Source: a virus
DNA length: 62,070 nucleotides
Direction: 5' to 3' (one strand)
Virus record (IMG/VR): IMGVR_UViG_3300017742_000005
Location: 1 to 62,070 of that record
A model generated the notes under the pieces. The model ran no database searches. It was given only the letters and a program-made list of their open reading frames with translations, and had not been told where the DNA came from. Shown piece by piece: positions 15,417 to 24,567 of the stretch. Numbering within the stretch: the stretch's first letter is position 1; each line of letters starts with the position of its first letter. The translations under genes and the position numbers were made by a program.

Positions 15417-16682
15417 ATGAAAGAGAATGTAAAAAAGATTGGCTTTTTTAAATTAGGTAAAGCCATAAAGTTTAACGAAAACAGTTGGAGTGCAATCGGT
15501 GGTGATTGTGAACCTAAGCAATTAATTTGCTCAATTGCAAACCGAAACCCTAATATTGAATATTGGTTATTAAGCCCAAATGATTTAGGTAAGTTTAGAG
15601 CAAAACAAAAACCTAAAGTAGCTTCATTATTTGGACCTCCACCTACTGATGATCCAGTAGTTCCTAATAATATTAAGGAGTTTCATTCAACTATGAAAGA
15701 GAGAAAGTCTACGGATGAAACTGTTGAAATTATTCAAGGTTTAGATTTAGATTTTATTTTCTTTTATACTGGTCCAACAAGTACCGTTAATATTCCAGAA
15801 TATATTAATAAGAAAGATGGTACTGGTCAAGTTAAATCATTAGACTTCTTTAAGTATTATGCAGCTCCTATTATTAAATCGATGAATGAGTTGGAAAAGA
15901 AAGTTCCTATTGTAGGTTTACTTGTTGATAACCGATACGTTCTTGCATGTAAGGATTGGGGAATTAATAATAGACCAACTTATTACTTGGCACAAAATAC
16001 CTTTACTAAAGAAGAACAATATTTCTGCAACCCACCATTAAGAGATGTTAAGACTATTACATCAACCTATGAATATTCCGGTATTGAAACAGTATTCTTA
16101 TTAGATAAGAAAAGATATAATACTGATGAATTATTTAAAATGAAGAAGACTGATTCATTTATGATGCTACAGAATCAAGGTAAAGGATCAGGTGGAATGG
16201 ACCGATGGAATCCAGTAAAAGAGTACATTGTAGATCAAAATATTGAAACTGATATTTATGGAAAATGGGACGATGAGATTAAGGAAAAATATCCTAAATG
16301 GTTTAAAGGTGAAACTAGGATTGAAACAATGACTGATGAACTACTTGGTACCAAATATACATTCTGTGTTCCTATTAAAGAAGGTATGGTCACTTCTAAA
16401 TATGCGGAAATGTTGCATTATGGTATAATACCTTTCTTACACCCATCTTACGATACTGACTTTAATGTGTTTCCTGAAGGTCACTTCATTAGATGTAAAT
16501 CACCAGAAGATCTTAAAAAGAAAATTGAATTCTTAAATGCAAACCCAGAGCATTATAAGAAATTATTTTACAATCTCCAAGAAAAGTATCTTAAAGATTC
16601 TTATTATACCGGAGAGCATGTAGATAACAAAATCTGGGAAGCTTATGAACTTGTAACAAAAACTGAAACAATAAATGTATAA
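15417..16682 (+). CDS. GT-B-like glycosyltransferase
   Basis: A 421-residue protein. The C-terminal part (SKYAEMLHYGIIPFLHPSYD, then HFIRCKSPEDLKKKIEFLN) has the plan of a GT-B nucleotide-sugar domain, with a Glu before the hydrophobic turn. The N-terminal half carries a GG-containing loop (WSAIGGDCEPKQL). T4 alpha-glucosyltransferase has a similar C-terminal arrangement, so transfer to modified DNA bases is possible. Transfer to a surface glycan is as likely given the cassette. The next gene starts within the last eight bases. Confidence 0.55.
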   Translation: MKENVKKIGFFKLGKAIKFNENSWSAIGGDCEPKQLICSIANRNPNIEYWLLSPNDLGKFRAKQKPKVASLFGPPPTDDPVVPNNIKEFHSTMKERKSTDETVEIIQGLDLDFIFFYTGPTSTVNIPEYINKKDGTGQVKSLDFFKYYAAPIIKSMNELEKKVPIVGLLVDNRYVLACKDWGINNRPTYYLAQNTFTKEEQYFCNPPLRDVKTITSTYEYSGIETVFLLDKKRYNTDELFKMKKTDSFMMLQNQGKGSGGMDRWNPVKEYIVDQNIETDIYGKWDDEIKEKYPKWFKGETRIETMTDELLGTKYTFCVPIKEGMVTSKYAEMLHYGIIPFLHPSYDTDFNVFPEGHFIRCKSPEDLKKKIEFLNANPEHYKKLFYNLQEKYLKDSYYTGEHVDNKIWEAYELVTKTETINV

Positions 16683-17697
16683 TTCCGAAACAAAAATCCT
16701 AGTCACCGGTGGTGCTGGGTTCGTTGGTACAAATTTTATTAACGATTTATTAAATAGAGGTCATAACCCTAAATGTATTGCCGTTATTGACAATATGGAA
16801 CACGGTACTTATATACCAAAGGTACATGACCAAATAGAAAATTTTCATAAAGTAGATATTAGAAATCAATATGTAGAAAACATTATTCAAGAATTTGCTC
16901 CTGATTATGTTTATCACTTTGCAGGTTTAGTTTCTATTTATGACTGTCATGAAGATCCGTATGAAGCTGTTGATAATAATATTCTAGGTAGTATTAATGT
17001 AATGAATGGCTGTGTAAAGGCTAATGTAAAAAGAATCATTTTTAGCGAAACTTCTGCTGTGTATGAAAACTGTGAAATGCCAGAAGCTGGGTTTAATGAA
17101 ACGCAATCAGATCCTACTACAATTTATTCTACAACAAAAGCATGCTTGGCATTATTAGCAGAATCATATCAGAGAACCAAAGGATTAAATTATACTGCAT
17201 TAAGATACTTTAATGTTGCTGGGCCACTACAGGATTATAATAGAACTATACCTCCAGTGTTTGCCGGATTTATTTTAAGAATTAAAGGTAATCATAACCC
17301 TATTGTGTTTGGGGATTATATGAAGGCGAGAGATTATATTGATGTATCTGATGTTAATGCATTTCATATTCTTTGTATGGAAAATGAAGACACTGCAAAC
17401 CAAACTTTTAATTTAGGAACTGGAAAAATGACAAATTTAATGGATCTTAAAAATATGATTGGGGAAATCATGGAAGTAGGTGAAGTACCTTTTGATCATT
17501 ATGATCCAATTGCAGGTGAAGCTCTAAATATCAGAGGAGATATTTCTAAAGCTAAATCAATGGGATGGGAACCTAAAAAAGATATTAGAGATACTATTAA
17601 AGAAACTATTGTTTACTTAGAAGAAGAGATTAAACAAGGTACAATTGATCCTCTAACATTTATGGAAGATTTAGAAATTGAAAAAGTAAAAATATAA
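16675..17697 (+). CDS. NAD-dependent sugar epimerase/dehydratase (GalE-like SDR)
   Basis: A 340-residue extended SDR enzyme. TGGAGFVGTNF (residues 11-21) is the NAD-binding glycine motif, FAGLVSIYDCHEDP the following catalytic-region strand, and YSTTK the active-site Tyr-x-x-x-Lys. NVAGPL and the C-terminal LGTG-x-MT region match UDP-sugar epimerases. It should act on a nucleotide-activated sugar, epimerising or dehydrating it, as part of the same cassette. The exact substrate cannot be told. Confidence 0.85.
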   Translation: MYNSETKILVTGGAGFVGTNFINDLLNRGHNPKCIAVIDNMEHGTYIPKVHDQIENFHKVDIRNQYVENIIQEFAPDYVYHFAGLVSIYDCHEDPYEAVDNNILGSINVMNGCVKANVKRIIFSETSAVYENCEMPEAGFNETQSDPTTIYSTTKACLALLAESYQRTKGLNYTALRYFNVAGPLQDYNRTIPPVFAGFILRIKGNHNPIVFGDYMKARDYIDVSDVNAFHILCMENEDTANQTFNLGTGKMTNLMDLKNMIGEIMEVGEVPFDHYDPIAGEALNIRGDISKAKSMGWEPKKDIRDTIKETIVYLEEEIKQGTIDPLTFMEDLEIEKVKI

Positions 17698-17699
17698 AT

Positions 17700-18962
17700 A
17701 TGGAAAAAGAGTTAAAATGGGGTACTATAATTCCACTTATTGGAGGTAGTGCAATAGGATGTAAAAAATCTGCAGGTAATGAGCCGGCATTTCATTTAAG
17801 TTATGATGCATTTGCCGCTAATGAAAGTCATATTGAAAAGTATTGGCCAGAAGTACCTATGTATAGATTAGACCACGAAGACTTAGATATACCTAAACAA
17901 ACTTTTAATGAAGTTGACTATGTAAATTCAGTATGTCCTTGTGCAGGTTTATCACAATTAAATTCTGCAAAAGGTAGTGCAGCATCTCGAGGATCTGGTG
18001 CAACACAGAATCAATGGATGTATAATTCATCAGAGTATATTTTAGAAAATGTAAAGCCTAAAGTTCTTTGGGGTGAAAACGCGCCTGGTCTTTTTACTAA
18101 GATGGGGGAAGGTGTAGTTGATAGGCTAAAGGCTATTGGTGAAAAATACGGATATAGTTTTTCTTTAATTAAAACTAATACTGAATTGCATGGAATTCCA
18201 CAAAGAAGAATGAGAACATTTTATTTCTTTTGGAATACACCAACCGTCCCTATGCTAAGCTGGAAGTTTAGAGAAAAGAAAAATCTTATTGATTATCTTA
18301 ATGAAATACCAGAAGATGCTACACACCAAGATATGTTTATGGTAGAAGGTAAAGTTACAGATCATTTTAAACCTTATGAATATGTTTTAGAAAAAGAAGG
18401 TTTAACACATTCTGAATTCGCTGCTAAATTTAAAAAAGGTACTATTGCTCAATATTTAGAGAAAAATGAATTAATACCTGACTGTATTAAGTGGTTAGAG
18501 AAGCATTATCCAAAAAGAGGGTTTTCAAATAAAAAATCTACCAAGACTTTTATTGATATGTTAGAACATCAGCAATATAAAACAAGTCAAGGGTTAGGTT
18601 ATTGGGATGCCTCACCACACTTCTTCCATGATTCATTCTCTGCTCTTATTGGTAGAAATATGTTTAATGGTGTTCATCCTATAGAAAATAGATATCTTAA
18701 TGTAAGAGAGATGTTACATTTAATGGGCTTACCATTAGACTTCGGTATTGAAAATGCAAAGCAAGTAAATCACATTGCTCAAAATGTACCAGTAACTACT
18801 GCAATGGATATGGCCGATGAAGTAAAGAAATTTTGTAATGGAGAAGCTAAAATGACTAATTATACTTTTCTTAAACAAGATAATACAAACCATAAAATAA
18901 TTGACTCTGTTGAAATCGGAGCAGAACCTAAAAAGAAGTATAAAGTAAAAAGTATAATTTAA
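17700..18962 (+). CDS. C5-cytosine DNA methyltransferase
   Basis: A 420-residue protein with the Dcm-type motifs: PLIGGSAIGCKKSAG near the N-terminus as motif I, VCPCAGLSQLN as motif IV with the catalytic Cys, WGENAPGLF as motif VI (ENV-like), and HGIPQRRMRTFYF as motif VIII (QRRxR). HIAQNVPVTTAMDMADEV at the C-terminus matches motif X. It should methylate cytosine in DNA, giving protection from host restriction. No restriction partner is present. It sits between sugar genes and could also serve a DNA hypermodification scheme. Confidence 0.85.
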   Translation: MEKELKWGTIIPLIGGSAIGCKKSAGNEPAFHLSYDAFAANESHIEKYWPEVPMYRLDHEDLDIPKQTFNEVDYVNSVCPCAGLSQLNSAKGSAASRGSGATQNQWMYNSSEYILENVKPKVLWGENAPGLFTKMGEGVVDRLKAIGEKYGYSFSLIKTNTELHGIPQRRMRTFYFFWNTPTVPMLSWKFREKKNLIDYLNEIPEDATHQDMFMVEGKVTDHFKPYEYVLEKEGLTHSEFAAKFKKGTIAQYLEKNELIPDCIKWLEKHYPKRGFSNKKSTKTFIDMLEHQQYKTSQGLGYWDASPHFFHDSFSALIGRNMFNGVHPIENRYLNVREMLHLMGLPLDFGIENAKQVNHIAQNVPVTTAMDMADEVKKFCNGEAKMTNYTFLKQDNTNHKIIDSVEIGAEPKKKYKVKSII

Positions 18963-18964
18963 TT

Positions 18965-19981
18965 ATGAAAGATAAGGCATTAGCAATAGGCGTTTCAAGC
19001 CTAGAGTTTACTAACATCTTATGTAGTTATTATCCTAGAGGAATTAAAGAAGAATTTGACATTTACCTGTTTGTGGATGATACCAAAATAGATTTAGATA
19101 AACTGCAAGGAATTTTTAATGAACATGATTTAGATATTTTTAAGAAGGCAAAAGTTATTATTTTAAATGACCTTTATGACTATTATATAGAAAAGCATGG
19201 CTATGAAGGTAAGTCAAAGGAATTTTTATTAAGTCATGGGTGTCTATTTAAAATCTTAATGCCTATTTATCTAAAGGAAAAATTTGGAGTTAAAAGAACT
19301 TTAGTATCAGATGATGATGTATTTATTTTAAATGACATTAGTTATATGTGGGATGAATATGAAGAGTTCGGTATTAAAAAGGAAAATTTATTTTACATTA
19401 GGAATAAAGATAAGTATGATGTAATGAATGCATTTAATGAAATCTTTGAAACTGATTTTACATTAGAGCAAATGAATGCCCTTTCAATCAATGCCGGTAA
19501 TATCATATACGGTGAGGATCCTAAATTAGAATATTACTTTGAAAGATTTATGAAGCATCCTTTCATTCACCACCAATATTTTAATTTTACAGGATATACG
19601 AGTTGGACAGTAGAACAGAGATTCCATCATTTTAATATTCATAGGTATTTAGCCGAAGGTAGAAAGGTTAAATTTACTGAGAGCAAAGACTTAAGGTTAA
19701 TGCAAAATAGAGATAAGATGATGAAAGCCGGTACACCACCTGATAAGTATCTTAAAGTAGTTGTACCATCTATTATTCATTATGCTATAGGTACAAAAAA
19801 ACCATTATGGTTAAATGATTTTTTACCAGGATTAGAATGGAGATACGGTTTTACATATGAAGCTAAATATGAGCTTAAAGATATCTTATACAATAAAAAT
19901 TGGCAACCACCATCATTTAAAAGTGTACAAAAAAATGGCTTTAATTTAAATAAAGATTTAAAAACAAATTCAGTATTTTAG
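18965..19981 (+). CDS. GT-A/GT8-like glycosyltransferase
   Basis: A 338-residue protein. KRTLVSDDDVFILNDISYMWD (near 113-133) holds the DxD-type metal motif of the GT8 and related families, and LSINAGNIIYGEDP follows where GT8 enzymes have their second conserved block. The rest is not recognised. It closes the cassette just before the sliding-clamp gene. Substrate unknown; surface or DNA glycosylation are both possible. Confidence 0.6.
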   Translation: MKDKALAIGVSSLEFTNILCSYYPRGIKEEFDIYLFVDDTKIDLDKLQGIFNEHDLDIFKKAKVIILNDLYDYYIEKHGYEGKSKEFLLSHGCLFKILMPIYLKEKFGVKRTLVSDDDVFILNDISYMWDEYEEFGIKKENLFYIRNKDKYDVMNAFNEIFETDFTLEQMNALSINAGNIIYGEDPKLEYYFERFMKHPFIHHQYFNFTGYTSWTVEQRFHHFNIHRYLAEGRKVKFTESKDLRLMQNRDKMMKAGTPPDKYLKVVVPSIIHYAIGTKKPLWLNDFLPGLEWRYGFTYEAKYELKDILYNKNWQPPSFKSVQKNGFNLNKDLKTNSVF

Positions 19982-20002
19982 CTTAAACTAAGTAACAATA
20001 AT

Positions 20003-20017
20003 CAATATAATAATAAA
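20003..20017 (+). promoter_or_regulatory. YATATAA-type box (class A)
   Basis: CAATATAATAATAAA lies 30 bases before the sliding-clamp ATG; the same box as at 2690. Confidence 0.45.
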
Positions 20018-20032
20018 CAAATAATATTTTAA

Positions 20033-20782
20033 ATGGAAACAAAAATCAACAAAATTGACGGTTATGAATTAAGTTCATTCGTTCGCAAATTACTTCCAAT
20101 TGACAAATTCATCTTTATGAAAATCGCTAAAGAAGGTACAGTGTCTTCTGTATATTTTCCTGAGAGAGATGCCGTAAAATTGGTTAATACTCCAACATCT
20201 GATATCTTTGATGCTGATATATCTGACCCTGTTAAAGTAAGCTTTTACAACGGTACTAAAGTAATAGATGCATTAAGTCATTTTAACGGAGATGTACAAG
20301 GTCGTATTAAGTATACTGAATATGATGGTGAATTAATGGCAAGTGATTTTATTTTAGAAAATGAAGATCTTCAAATTAATTTGGCATGTACTGATCCATC
20401 ATTATCATTTATGGAAATGAGTAAAGAAGAAACGGATAGAGCATTTGGTGTTGAATCTAAAATGTTTGATTTTGATTTACTTACAACGCACGTAGATAAA
20501 ATGAAATCATTATTTAATTTAGATAAAGATGAGGATATCTTTACTCTCTATATTGGAGAAAAAGGAATTAATATTAAAGGTACTTCTTATGATGCTACAT
20601 TATGTCACTCTTATGATTCAAATGTAGAAAAAGGTGCAAAGGTTGTAATTTACAAAAAGTATATCAATCTTTTAGATAAAGAAAATTACAAAGTAAGTGT
20701 ATGTGAAAATAAAGTGGTGTTTAAATCTCTTGATACTAATACGCACTTAACTGTTGCTGTTGCTATAACAGACGAAGATTAA
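20033..20782 (+). CDS. 45: sliding clamp (gp45-like)
   Basis: A 249-residue protein that aligns in outline with T4 gp45 (228): a beta-rich N-terminal domain with FYNGTKVIDALSHFNGDVQG where gp45 has its central helix, LACTDPSLSFM resembling gp45 ADPSTV, and a second domain ending in a beta strand (HLTVAVAITDED). It would form the ring that tethers the polymerase and, in T4, activates late transcription with gp55. Its position directly upstream of a WavE-like gene and gp43B fits. Recognition is by pattern, not by strong motifs. Confidence 0.65.
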   Translation: METKINKIDGYELSSFVRKLLPIDKFIFMKIAKEGTVSSVYFPERDAVKLVNTPTSDIFDADISDPVKVSFYNGTKVIDALSHFNGDVQGRIKYTEYDGELMASDFILENEDLQINLACTDPSLSFMEMSKEETDRAFGVESKMFDFDLLTTHVDKMKSLFNLDKDEDIFTLYIGEKGINIKGTSYDATLCHSYDSNVEKGAKVVIYKKYINLLDKENYKVSVCENKVVFKSLDTNTHLTVAVAITDED

Positions 20783-20790
20783 TTTCTTAT

Positions 20791-21735
20791 ATGCTGACTG
20801 GAAAAATTGACATTGTATTACAAGGTCCTTATAATGATTATGTTGATGAGGTTGCCTTATATTACTTATCATTAAGCTTTGTCAATAACATAATTATTTC
20901 TCATCATACTACAGATACTAAAGAGAGATTAATTCATGACCAGATAAAATATATCACTACCGATAAAATTAAACCTATCGGTAGTGGTAATGAAAATTTA
21001 CAAATCATATCTTCTTTGGCTGGTATAAAGGCTGCAACTACAACTTTTGTTGTAAAAATGAGGAATGACCAAAAGTATACTTTGGATTCTATGAAGGCTA
21101 TGTATGACTTTTATAATCAAAACTCTGATAAAGAAGTTTCTTTTTTAGATGATTCATCTAAGCCATGTAATAGAATCTGTGTAGCTGGTAATTTTTCTCA
21201 TTTACCATTTCATCCTAGAGATCATATTTTTTGGGGTAATAAAAATGACTTAATTGATTTATTCAGTTTACCTTTAGATGAATATGATATCTATCAAAGA
21301 CTAGATAATCGTGATGATGATATAGTTGATGTTATTAATAAGAAAGGTGTTGATTGGATTTTAACTGATCCTATACATTCACCTTCCGAAATGGTAAAAA
21401 AGCACAACATCTCATGGATATTCTATGAGCACCCACCAGAAGAAAATTATAGTATGCCTTTAATAAGAACTGAGGCAAGAATAGCTTTAAATTATATAGC
21501 TAAATTTGATCCAAGAGTAAAGTTGTTTTTATCTAATCCTAAGGAATATGTACATGATGGTGCACCTAATTATTATGAAGCGTTAAACGTGAGTACTAAT
21601 TTAACACCGAAGGTTTTTAAATCCTTTCCAAAAACCGGTATTGATTTATCATGCCCAAAAAATGGATGGACTAATTACCCATATGATCAACAATACAATC
21701 AATACGGAGAAAGATGGCATGAAGATAATGTTTAA
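20791..21735 (+). CDS. WavE-like lipopolysaccharide synthesis protein
   Basis: A 314-residue protein beginning KIDIVLQGPYNDYVDE, the IVxQGP opening of the WavE family of putative glycosyltransferases in lipopolysaccharide loci. FVVKMRNDQKYTLDSMK matches the later WavE block containing a R-x-D motif. It starts eight bases after the clamp and ends just before gp43B, so a glycan gene sits inside the replication block. Donor and acceptor are unknown. Confidence 0.65.
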   Translation: MLTGKIDIVLQGPYNDYVDEVALYYLSLSFVNNIIISHHTTDTKERLIHDQIKYITTDKIKPIGSGNENLQIISSLAGIKAATTTFVVKMRNDQKYTLDSMKAMYDFYNQNSDKEVSFLDDSSKPCNRICVAGNFSHLPFHPRDHIFWGNKNDLIDLFSLPLDEYDIYQRLDNRDDDIVDVINKKGVDWILTDPIHSPSEMVKKHNISWIFYEHPPEENYSMPLIRTEARIALNYIAKFDPRVKLFLSNPKEYVHDGAPNYYEALNVSTNLTPKVFKSFPKTGIDLSCPKNGWTNYPYDQQYNQYGERWHEDNV

Positions 21736-21751
21736 ACTAAGTATAACTTTA

Positions 21752-21766
21752 CCATATAAAAATAAA
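21752..21766 (+). promoter_or_regulatory. YATATAA-type box (class A)
   Basis: CCATATAAAAATAAA lies 17 bases before gp43B, giving the second polymerase half its own promoter-like box. Confidence 0.5.
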
Positions 21767-21768
21767 AA

Positions 21769-22887
21769 ATGACTGAGGAATTACAAAAAATTAACGAAGA
21801 AGCATCAAAGTTTTATAATTATGAACAGGCAGTTAAGTTAATGCTCAATTCAATTTACGGAGCATTTGGTAATCCTTATTTTTATTTCTTTAATGTTGAT
21901 ATTGCAGAAACTATTACTTTACAAGGTAAGGATGCAATTCTTTATACCGAAAATTTAGTTAACAAATATTTTAAGGAATATTGGCATAAAGATACTGCTG
22001 CTCATCAAGCCATGGGAATTACCGTTACCGGTAAAATTGAAAAGCCCGTAGGTATTTACATTGATACTGATTCTGTATATGTAAAGTTTGAGGAATTAAT
22101 TAAAAAATGCGAGGGATGGGAAGGCGATGAAAAGGAATTTATTTTAAAGTTATATGAAGTAAGACTTAAATCTTATATAGAAAAAATTCTACAAGTATAT
22201 GCTGATAATAATAATGCTGAAAACTTTTTATCTTTTGAATTAGAAAGTATAGCAAAAAATGCGATATGGCTCGCCAAGAAAAAGTATATGCAAAATATTG
22301 TTTGGAAAGATCCGGATATTCATTATGATGATCTTTCTAAAATTAGTTCTAAAGGTTTTGAAATCATACAGTCATCTACTCCAATTTTTGCTAGAGAAAA
22401 ACTTAAAGAATTGCTAACTTATATCTTTTCAGTTAGTGAATTAGATATGGGAGCTTTTGCTGCATTACTTAAGGATATAAAAAGACAATTTAGATTAGCC
22501 AACGTAGATCAAATATGTTTCTCAAGAAAGGTAAATAATTATCAGAAATATATTGTTAATGATTATGAGGCTTTTGAAATTGCATCAAAGTGTCCTATTG
22601 GTGTAAGGTCTGCAGGTTATCATAATTACCTTTTAAATAATTCTGGTCTTAAAGGAAAATATCAACCATTAGGAAATGGAGAAAAATGTAAAATGTATTT
22701 CTCCACTGATAATTCTTGCGATGTATTTGCATTTGCGCCAGGTGATTATCCTTACGAGTTTGCACCTAAGATAGATTATGATAGGCAATTCGAAAAAACA
22801 ATATTAGATCCAATAAATCGAGTAGTTACTGCAATGGGCTTTAAGTCTTTTAATAGAAATTTGATTTATACAACCAGCTTATTTTAA
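21769..22887 (+). CDS. 43B: DNA polymerase B, C-terminal half (gp43B: motifs B and C)
   Basis: A 372-residue protein carrying what gp43A lacks. Motif B is VKLMLNSIYGAFGNP (residues 22-36), contributing the finger lysine/tyrosine, and motif C is GIYIDTDSVYVKF (near 94-106) with the two palm aspartates. The thumb follows; FESIAKNAIWLAKKKYM-like sequence matches the KKxY region of family B. The protein must pair with gp43A to make an active enzyme. It begins cleanly at an ATG with a promoter-like box and no partner-intein sequence. The C-terminal NLIYTTSLF may bind the clamp. Confidence 0.92.
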   Translation: MTEELQKINEEASKFYNYEQAVKLMLNSIYGAFGNPYFYFFNVDIAETITLQGKDAILYTENLVNKYFKEYWHKDTAAHQAMGITVTGKIEKPVGIYIDTDSVYVKFEELIKKCEGWEGDEKEFILKLYEVRLKSYIEKILQVYADNNNAENFLSFELESIAKNAIWLAKKKYMQNIVWKDPDIHYDDLSKISSKGFEIIQSSTPIFAREKLKELLTYIFSVSELDMGAFAALLKDIKRQFRLANVDQICFSRKVNNYQKYIVNDYEAFEIASKCPIGVRSAGYHNYLLNNSGLKGKYQPLGNGEKCKMYFSTDNSCDVFAFAPGDYPYEFAPKIDYDRQFEKTILDPINRVVTAMGFKSFNRNLIYTTSLF

Positions 22888-22901
22888 AAAAATAATAATA
22901 T

Positions 22902-24524
22902 ATGGAAAAGAGATTAGAAAATCTAAAAGAACAAACAGGTATAAAAAATATATGCAAATTAGCCCTTGATGCAGGTGGTGATATTAGCCCTCTTATTATA
23001 CCTTCATCACAAACCGGCGGCGATGGTTTAACTAATGGTACTATACTTAAAGTTGATGGTAAATGGTTAATGAATATCAGAAGAGTTGCTTATGCATTAT
23101 TTCATTCTGAAAATAATCAAAAGTTTCATTCACCTTGGGGTCCTCTTGTTTATTTTAATCCTGAAGATGACATTACATTAACCACTACTAATTACATGTG
23201 TGAAGTTAATCCAGATAATTTAGAATTACTTAAATGGTCAAAAACTGATACGAGTAAATTAGACGTGAAACCTATATGGGAATTTGTTGGTCATGAGGAT
23301 GTTAGATTAGCGCATTGGGACAATATTTTATATCAAACCGGTGTGCGTAGAGATACCACACCTAACGGTGAAGGAAGGATGGAACTATCAACAGTAGAAA
23401 AATCTGAGCCTTTTAATTGGAAAGAGGTTGAGCGACAAAGATTATCTACACCAGACGGTAAGGCAAATAATCAAGGAGGTAGCTATTGTGAAAAGAATTG
23501 GATGCCTATTAATGATATGCCTTACCATTATGTTAAATGGTGTATACCTACAGAAATAGTTAAGGTAAATCCTAATGACGGTTCTGTTGAACAGGTTGCA
23601 TTAATAGATCAACCTAACTTTAATCCACCTAGAGATATAAGAGGATCCTCCAATGTCATTAGATATAAAGATATGTGGGTTGCTATAATTCATGAATGCG
23701 ATTTATGGTATGATATAGATGGAAAGAAAGATGCAGTTTACCATCATAGAATATTATGTTGGGATAATGATTGGAATTTAATTAAGACTAGTGAAACTTT
23801 TAACTTTATGACAGGGCAGGTAGAGTTTACGTGTGGTTTGGCATTAGATGGTGATAACTTTTTAATCCCGTTCGGTTTCCAGGACCATACTTCATTCTTA
23901 TTAAAATTACCAACATCGGTATTTGATTTTTTAATTGAAGATGATATTATACATACCGAGATTAATAAAGATAATCATAAAGATACAGTTATTACAAGAT
24001 TTATTAAAGACCCTCATAATGGTAAGCTTGCCTTTGATGTGGCAGAATGGTATTTTAAACAAGGGCAGTATGCATCTGCTTTAGGTTTTTATTCAAGGTG
24101 TGCAGAATATTCAACTGATGATAATTTAATTTACCAAGCAGTATATATGTTAGCCGGTAGTTTATCTGCAATGAAACGTCGAGATAATGCCGAAGAGCTT
24201 ATGTATCTTAAAACCATAGAATTAGATAAAGATAGGCCTGAGGCTTATTTAGCATTATCAAGATGGTACTCATGGAGAAATGATCCAAATAAAGCTTTCT
24301 ATTTTGCAAGTATGGGCTGTAAGTGTACAAAGAAAAATATGCCAGTATCTTCAAGTTTAGGTTATAATGAAGATGAACTACAATTACAGAGAGTTTTATT
24401 TTCTAGCTTTGATGGCAAATATGACGAAAAGAAAAAATTACTACAAAGAGCAGTTAATGATGGTTTAGATTACCCATGGGTTAAATACCATGCAGATAAG
24501 TGGAACATAAAAAAGAATAATTAA
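22902..24524 (+). CDS. beta-propeller plus TPR protein
   Basis: A 540-residue protein with two parts. Residues 1 to about 345 have recurring beta-rich blades with WxNI, GSSNVIRYKDMW and FMTGQVEFTCGLALDGDNFL, resembling five-bladed propellers of glycosidase or phosphorylase type (GH130-like). Residues about 370-530 form TPR-like helical pairs (AEWYFKQGQYASALGFYSRC, DRPEAYLALSRWYSW). The combination occurs in multi-domain glycan proteins of large phages. It probably works with the glycosyltransferases; the activity is unknown. Confidence 0.5.
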   Translation: MEKRLENLKEQTGIKNICKLALDAGGDISPLIIPSSQTGGDGLTNGTILKVDGKWLMNIRRVAYALFHSENNQKFHSPWGPLVYFNPEDDITLTTTNYMCEVNPDNLELLKWSKTDTSKLDVKPIWEFVGHEDVRLAHWDNILYQTGVRRDTTPNGEGRMELSTVEKSEPFNWKEVERQRLSTPDGKANNQGGSYCEKNWMPINDMPYHYVKWCIPTEIVKVNPNDGSVEQVALIDQPNFNPPRDIRGSSNVIRYKDMWVAIIHECDLWYDIDGKKDAVYHHRILCWDNDWNLIKTSETFNFMTGQVEFTCGLALDGDNFLIPFGFQDHTSFLLKLPTSVFDFLIEDDIIHTEINKDNHKDTVITRFIKDPHNGKLAFDVAEWYFKQGQYASALGFYSRCAEYSTDDNLIYQAVYMLAGSLSAMKRRDNAEELMYLKTIELDKDRPEAYLALSRWYSWRNDPNKAFYFASMGCKCTKKNMPVSSSLGYNEDELQLQRVLFSSFDGKYDEKKKLLQRAVNDGLDYPWVKYHADKWNIKKNN

Positions 24525-24540
24525 ACAAACCTCAGATTTT

Positions 24541-24555
24541 CTATATAATAATAAA
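24541..24555 (+). promoter_or_regulatory. YATATAA-type box (class A)
   Basis: CTATATAATAATAAA directly after a TTTT tract, 27 bases before uvsX. One of the best copies. Confidence 0.5.
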
Positions 24556-24567
24556 ATAAAAACAAAC

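Noticed and set aside
7440-21800. A split intein joining the polymerase halves
   Set aside because: Neither the end of gp43A nor the start of gp43B carries intein-like sequence; each reads directly into polymerase.
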